From assembly GCF_001905145.1 (NCBI RefSeq), contig NZ_LWLB01000004.1:1-64000 (forward strand): a stretch of DNA of 64,000 bases, given 5' to 3'. The notes under the pieces were generated by a model. That model was not told where the DNA came from. It was given only the letters and a program-made list of their open reading frames with translations, and ran no database searches. Source of the DNA: Nocardiopsis sp. TSRI0078 (lineage in GTDB: Bacteria; Actinomycetota; Actinomycetes; Streptosporangiales; Streptosporangiaceae). The position numbers and the translations under genes were made by a program. Below are positions 60,361-64,000 of this stretch, piece after piece (position 1 is the stretch's first letter; each line of letters starts with the position of its first letter).

Positions 60361-60861
60361 CTACCCCGCCCTCCGGGAGAGCGCCTCCTCGATGAGCCCG
60401 ACGATCCCGGGGTCGTCCGGCACCGTGTTGGGGCGGAAGCGGTGGACGGTGCCGTCGGGAAGGACGAGGAACTTCTCGAAGTTCCACCGCACCCTCCCGC
60501 TCCTGCCCTCGCCGTCGGGGACCGAGGCGAGCGCGGCGTAGAGGGGGTGGCGGTTCCTGCCGTTGACCCTCACCTTGCTCATCATGGGGAACGTGACGCC
60601 CCACGTGGCCGCGCAGTACCCGGCGATCTTCCTCTCGTTGCCGAACTCCTGGAGGAACTGGTTGCTGGGGAAGCCGAGCACGGTGAAGCCCCTGTCGCCG
60701 TACCGGTGCTGCAACCCCTCCAGCCGCGCGTACTGCGGGGTGAGACCGCAGCGCGAGGCGACGTTGACCACCAGCCTCACCTTGCCGGACCACTCGCCGA
60801 AGGTGGTCCGGCGTCCGTCGATCAGCGTCACCGGGATGTCGTCCAGGTCGAGAGGGGTCAT
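60361..60861 (-). CDS. Glutathione peroxidase-family protein
   Basis: 166 residues from ATG 60861, seven bases after AGGAAG. Signatures: VVNVASRCGLTPQYARLEGL (peroxidatic Cys), LGFPSNQFLQEFGNE (the usual resolving Cys region GFPCNQF has Ser here), and WNFEKFLVLPDG (catalytic Trp, Asn). Bacterial members generally use thioredoxin, and actinomycetes often lack glutathione. With the second Cys replaced, another resolving residue or partner must act. Confidence 0.88.
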   Translation of the reverse strand: MTPLDLDDIPVTLIDGRRTTFGEWSGKVRLVVNVASRCGLTPQYARLEGLQHRYGDRGFTVLGFPSNQFLQEFGNERKIAGYCAATWGVTFPMMSKVRVNGRNRHPLYAALASVPDGEGRSGRVRWNFEKFLVLPDGTVHRFRPNTVPDDPGIVGLIEEALSRRAG

Positions 60862-61082
60862 CGCGCACTTCCTGCCTTGTCGGGGTCCTCGCACTCGGCG
60901 CGGCGCTCCCACGGGGGTGCCGGGAGGCGCGTGCGGCCGTGGTGGGATTGTCCCCCGAAAACGGGTTCGGTCACCGCGCCGCGGCCCCGGCGCGTGCGGG
61001 CCGGGCGCGGGTCGGCGAGGCCGCCAGGCCGCGGGCTCACGCGGGAGGGGCGGTGGACCGGCTCAGACGCGCGAAGGGCCGC

Positions 61083-62861
61083 CTACTCGTCGACGACCTC
61101 GGCCTGCTCCAGCCAGACCTCCTCCAGCTCGCCGCGCTCGGCGGCCAGGGTCTTGGCCTCGGCGTCGAGCTCGGCGAGCCTGGCATAGTCGTCGGCCGCG
61201 GCGGCCATCAGCTCGTGCAGCTCCGCCTCGCGCCTGGTGATGCGGTCCATGCGCCGCTCGACGCGCTGCATCTCCTTCTGCGCGCTGCGCCGCTCGGCCG
61301 CCGACACGGCGGGCCGCTCCGGCGCGGCCTTCGCCTGGGCCGCCTCGGAGGCGCCCTGCGGCAGGGCGTCCTCCCCCGCGGTCCGCGCGCGGCGCTCCAG
61401 GTACTCGTCCACGCCGCCGGGCAGGAACGCCAGGCTGCCGTCGCCCATGAGGGCCAGCACCCGGTCGGTGATGCGCTCCAGGAAGTAGCGGTCGTGGCTG
61501 ACCAGCACCAGGGATCCCGGCCAGCCGTCGAGCAGGTCCTCCAGCTCGGTGAGGGTCTCGATGTCCAGGTCGTTGGTGGGCTCGTCCAGCAGCAGCACGT
61601 TGGGCTCGTCCATGAGCAGCCTCAGCAGCTGGAGGCGGCGGCGCTCACCGCCGGACAGGTCGCCGATCGGGGTCCACTGGCGCTCGCCGCGGAACCCGAA
61701 CCGCTCCAGCATCTGGCTGGCGGTGTAGTCGCGCTTGCCGATGGTGATGTGCTCGCGGATCTCCATGACCGCCTGGAGGGGACGGGCCGTGGGGTCGAGC
61801 TCGACGACGTTCTGGGACAGGTGGGCGAGCTTGACGGTCCGGCCGGTGCGGACGCTGCCGGAGTCGGGCTCGCGCTCCTGGGCGAGGATCTTGAGCAGGG
61901 TGGACTTGCCCGCGCCGTTCACCCCGACCAGGCCGACCCGGTCGCCGGGGCCCAGCTGCCAGGTGAGGTGGTCGAGCAGGACCCGGTCGGGGACGGACAC
62001 CGACACGTTCTTGAGGTCGATGACGGTCTTGCCCAGCCGGGAACTGGCGAAGCGGACGAGTTCGACGGTGTCGCGGACCGGCGGCTCGTCGGCGATGAGC
62101 TGGTTGGCCGCCTCGATGCGGAACTTGGGCTTGGAGGTGCGGGCCGGGGCGCCGCGGCGCAGCCAGGCCAGCTCCTTGCGCATGAGGTTCTGGCGGCGCT
62201 CCTCGGCGGCGGCCGCCTGGCGCTCGCGCTCGGCCTTGGCCAGGACGTAGGCGGCGTAGCCGCCCTCGTAGCGCTCGACGGCTCCGCGTCCGACCTCCCA
62301 GGTGCGGGTGGTGACGGCGTCCAGGAACCAGCGGTCGTGGGTGACGACCACGAGCGACTCCGGTCGGCCGCGCAGGTGCTCGGCGAGCCAGGCGATGCCC
62401 TCGATGTCGAGGTGGTTGGTGGGCTCGTCCAGGACGATGAGGTCGTGGTCGTCGACCAGGAGCCTGGCCAGGGCGGAGCGGCGGCGCTCCCCGCCGGAGA
62501 GGCCGCTCATGGCGGTGTCCAGCTCCCAGCCGCCGAGGAGGCCGCGCAGGATGTCGCGGATGCGGGCGTCGCCCGCCCACTCGTGCTCGGCGCGGTCGCC
62601 CAGGACGAACTCCCCGACCGTGGTGTCGGGGAAGGTGTCGCGCTGGTGCAGGAAGCCGATGCGCAGTCCGCGGTTGTGCACGACCCGCCCGGAGTCGGGC
62701 TCGGTGATGCCGGAGAGCACGGAGATCAGCGTGGACTTGCCGCCGCCGTTGCGGCCGACCACGCCGATGCGTTCACCCTCCTCCACGCCGAGCGACACCT
62801 TGTCGAGGAGCACGAGCGGCCCGTAGGCCAGGGACACGTCCTGAAGATTGACCAGATTCAT
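61083..62861 (-). CDS. ABC-F family ATP-binding protein (Uup-like)
   Basis: 592 residues with two nucleotide-binding domains and no membrane segments. Domain 1: GVVGRNGGGKSTLI, LSGGERRRSALARLL, LIVLDEPTNHLDIEGI. Domain 2: GLVGVNGAGKSTLLKI, LSGGERRRLQLLRLL, VLLLDEPTNDLDIETL. A linker rich in charged residues joins them and a C-terminal coiled coil (about 525-590) resembles Uup. ABC-F proteins act on the ribosome; without the longer antibiotic-resistance loop, a translation or ribosome-assembly role is more likely than drug resistance. Confidence 0.92.
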   Translation of the reverse strand: MNLVNLQDVSLAYGPLVLLDKVSLGVEEGERIGVVGRNGGGKSTLISVLSGITEPDSGRVVHNRGLRIGFLHQRDTFPDTTVGEFVLGDRAEHEWAGDARIRDILRGLLGGWELDTAMSGLSGGERRRSALARLLVDDHDLIVLDEPTNHLDIEGIAWLAEHLRGRPESLVVVTHDRWFLDAVTTRTWEVGRGAVERYEGGYAAYVLAKAERERQAAAAEERRQNLMRKELAWLRRGAPARTSKPKFRIEAANQLIADEPPVRDTVELVRFASSRLGKTVIDLKNVSVSVPDRVLLDHLTWQLGPGDRVGLVGVNGAGKSTLLKILAQEREPDSGSVRTGRTVKLAHLSQNVVELDPTARPLQAVMEIREHITIGKRDYTASQMLERFGFRGERQWTPIGDLSGGERRRLQLLRLLMDEPNVLLLDEPTNDLDIETLTELEDLLDGWPGSLVLVSHDRYFLERITDRVLALMGDGSLAFLPGGVDEYLERRARTAGEDALPQGASEAAQAKAAPERPAVSAAERRSAQKEMQRVERRMDRITRREAELHELMAAAADDYARLAELDAEAKTLAAERGELEEVWLEQAEVVDE

Positions 62862-62919
62862 CAGTACCCATTGTGGCGGTAGTGCCGCGGTGCACGGACC
62901 GCCTCCCCCGCCGCCCGGG

Positions 62920-63111
62920 TCAGGGCTGCGGCAGCCGGGCGAGCGTCTCGGCGTACCGGTCGGCCTGCGCGTCGGTGCGGGCGTACATGGCGGGGCTGTC
63001 CGCGCCCTTCGGGGTGAGCCTCCAGATCGCGCCCCGCCCGTGCTCTCCGGGCGCCATGCGGGCGAACCGGACGTCGGGGTGGCGCGCCGCGGGGTCCTGC
63101 CGGTCGGTCAT
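62920..63111 (-). CDS. Small hypothetical protein
   Basis: 63 residues from ATG 63111 (GTG 63120 adds three). Composition is balanced and the codons are GC-ending. TDRQDPAARHPDVRFARMAP, then GAIWRLTPKGADSPAMYART, ADRYAETLARLPQP. It follows the transketolase fragment on the same strand. No family recognised. Confidence 0.5.
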   Translation of the reverse strand: MTDRQDPAARHPDVRFARMAPGEHGRGAIWRLTPKGADSPAMYARTDAQADRYAETLARLPQP

Positions 63112-63298
63112 GGGGATCACCGTAGCCGTTCGGCGCGGGGCACGGCGGCGAACGGCCTCCCCGCCGGGAAAGGCCCCGACGACCGGACGGAGCGGGCCGG
63201 GAGGGCTCCGTGACGTCCCGGTCCGCCAGGAGCCCGTCCAGCCGGCCCTTCCGGTGCGTCCTCCACCGCGGGACCACCCCGGTCCCCGCCCCGTGCAC

Positions 63299-63343
63299 GG
63301 GAGCCGACCGGGGCCGCACCACGCGGGGCCCCGGACGGCTCCC
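63299..63343 (-). terminator. Stem-loop terminator after the transketolase fragment
   Basis: GGGAGCCG/CGGCTCCC, an A-A mismatch, then CCGGGGCC/GGCCCCGG around an 11-base loop, 9 bases past the transketolase stop. Confidence 0.7.
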
Positions 63344-63352
63344 GGCCCGCCC

Positions 63353-64000
63353 CTACACCAGGAAGAAGTCCCTGGCGGCCTTGGCGATCCCCTCCGTGTC
63401 CAGCCCGTGGACCCGCGCGTGCTGCGCCGGGGTCCCGTAGGCGCGCACCTCGCGGTCCCGGGCGACCCCCAGCCCCGACTGGCGGTGGCGCCGGTCGGCC
63501 AGCGCCTCGGCCACCTCGTGCGCGGAGGTCCCCCGCAGGTACGGCTCCACCACGAGCACGTCGGCGTTGCCCGCCGCCCCGGCCAGCGCGCTCAACCCCT
63601 CCCGGTCGAACGGGCGCACGGTGGCCGTGTAGGCGACGGTCACGTCCAGGTCCGAGGTCGCCTCCAGCACACGGTCCAGCATCGGTCCGACGGCCACCAC
63701 CACCCCGGCCGAGCGCGGCGAGCCCGTCCGCAGCACGCTGAGGCGCCCGCTGACGGGAAGCGGCGTCCGGTTGGCGGTCTCCGACAGCCGTACGTACACG
63801 CGGTCCTGCCCGGGGATCGCGGCGGCCAGGGCGTCGCGCACCTCGTCCGGGTGGCCGGGCGCGTACACCGTCCACCCCGGCAGGGTGTCCAGCAGGGCCA
63901 CGTCGCCGGGGGCCTGGTGCGTGCGCCCCGCGCCGGAGGCGTCGTAGGAGGCGCCGATGCTCACCAGGACGGCGCCGGCGTCCTGGTGGCCCAGGTCCAG
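63353..64000 (-). CDS. Transketolase C-terminal subunit (5' end outside window)
   Basis: 216 residues are visible; the N-terminus lies beyond base 64000. Pyrimidine-domain end: DAGAVLVSIGASYDASGAGR, THQAPGDVALLDTLPGWTVY, APGHPDEVRDALAAA. The transketolase C-terminal domain follows: VVVAVGPMLDRVLEATSDLD, VTVAYTATVRPFDREGLS, VLVVEPYLRGTSAHEVAEAL. This matches split (two-subunit) transketolase-like proteins or the C-terminal half of a 1-deoxyxylulose-5-phosphate synthase relative. The thiamine-binding half is not in the window. Confidence 0.82.
   Translation of the reverse strand: MDLGHQDAGAVLVSIGASYDASGAGRTHQAPGDVALLDTLPGWTVYAPGHPDEVRDALAAAIPGQDRVYVRLSETANRTPLPVSGRLSVLRTGSPRSAGVVVAVGPMLDRVLEATSDLDVTVAYTATVRPFDREGLSALAGAAGNADVLVVEPYLRGTSAHEVAEALADRRHRQSGLGVARDREVRAYGTPAQHARVHGLDTEGIAKAARDFFLV

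Noticed and set aside
1..64000. CRISPR arrays, insertion sequences, integrases or rRNA genes
   Set aside because: I saw no regularly spaced direct repeats, transposase or integrase motifs, or rRNA sequence anywhere in the window.

Overview
The window is about 70% GC. Codons are strongly GC-ending, GTG and TTG starts are common, stop/start overlaps are tight, and several families are typical of actinomycetes (DUF3017 beside folD, L25/Ctc-prs-glmU-tRNA-Gln, an LpdA-type quinone reductase, GH10 and GH26 secreted glycosidases). This fits a filamentous actinomycete; Nocardiopsis or a relative is my best guess, but no rRNA is present to confirm it. I see no insertion sequence, prophage, CRISPR array or replication origin. 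The window starts inside a gene (C-terminus of a biotinyl/lipoyl protein) and ends inside another (a transketolase C-terminal subunit).

1-16 kb is mostly core metabolism: a frameshifted Uma2 nuclease gene, a dicarboxylate symporter, a membrane protein with a Met/Gly-rich tail, a zinc-ribbon P-loop kinase, an LpdA-like flavoprotein, a gamma-glutamylcyclotransferase with an internal repeat, purine nucleoside phosphorylase, adenosine deaminase with a coupled PH-domain protein, an M20 amidohydrolase with a GCS2-type ligase, a YihY/BrkB protein and a degenerate galactokinase-like protein. An apparently orphan iron box lies at 8938-8956. 16-24 kb holds an LCP-type glycopolymer ligase, icd, DUF3017, an FHA regulator, folD, purH and purN, and a possible structured RNA at 17564-17623.

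24.9-43.5 kb is the most distinctive region and reads as a biosynthetic locus for a sulfated extracellular polysaccharide. A forward operon encodes a Wzz/tyrosine-kinase-like protein, a Wzy-type polymerase, an APH-fold kinase, a sulfotransferase and a Wzx flippase. It is followed by an Alg14-like protein and an Alg13-GT2 fusion. On the reverse strand lie a GH26 glycosidase, a second sulfotransferase and a subtilisin. A reverse operon then runs initiating sugar-phosphate transferase, cysQ, cysD, cysN. Sulfate activation (CysDN), removal of the sulfotransferase by-product PAP (CysQ), the lipid-linked first sugar, flipping, polymerisation and two sulfotransferases are therefore together. APS kinase (CysC) is the one step missing from the window. 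Inverted repeats and a similar 15-bp element lie upstream of the transcription units.

43.7-50.3 kb has a DsbA/FrnE-like protein divergent from a TetR regulator, then a secreted xylan-type module: a LacI regulator flanked by a GH10 xylanase and a CE4 deacetylase/SGNH esterase pair. Both promoter regions carry palindromes of the form CGGAA-N(0-2)-TTCCG. 50.3-56 kb is a conserved housekeeping block (pth, L25/Ctc, prs, glmU, tRNA-Gln). 56-64 kb carries a fatty-acid desaturase with a TetR regulator, a MarR regulator with a clear operator, a tandem pair of SGNH lipoproteins, glutathione peroxidase, an ABC-F ATPase, a small orphan protein and the transketolase fragment.
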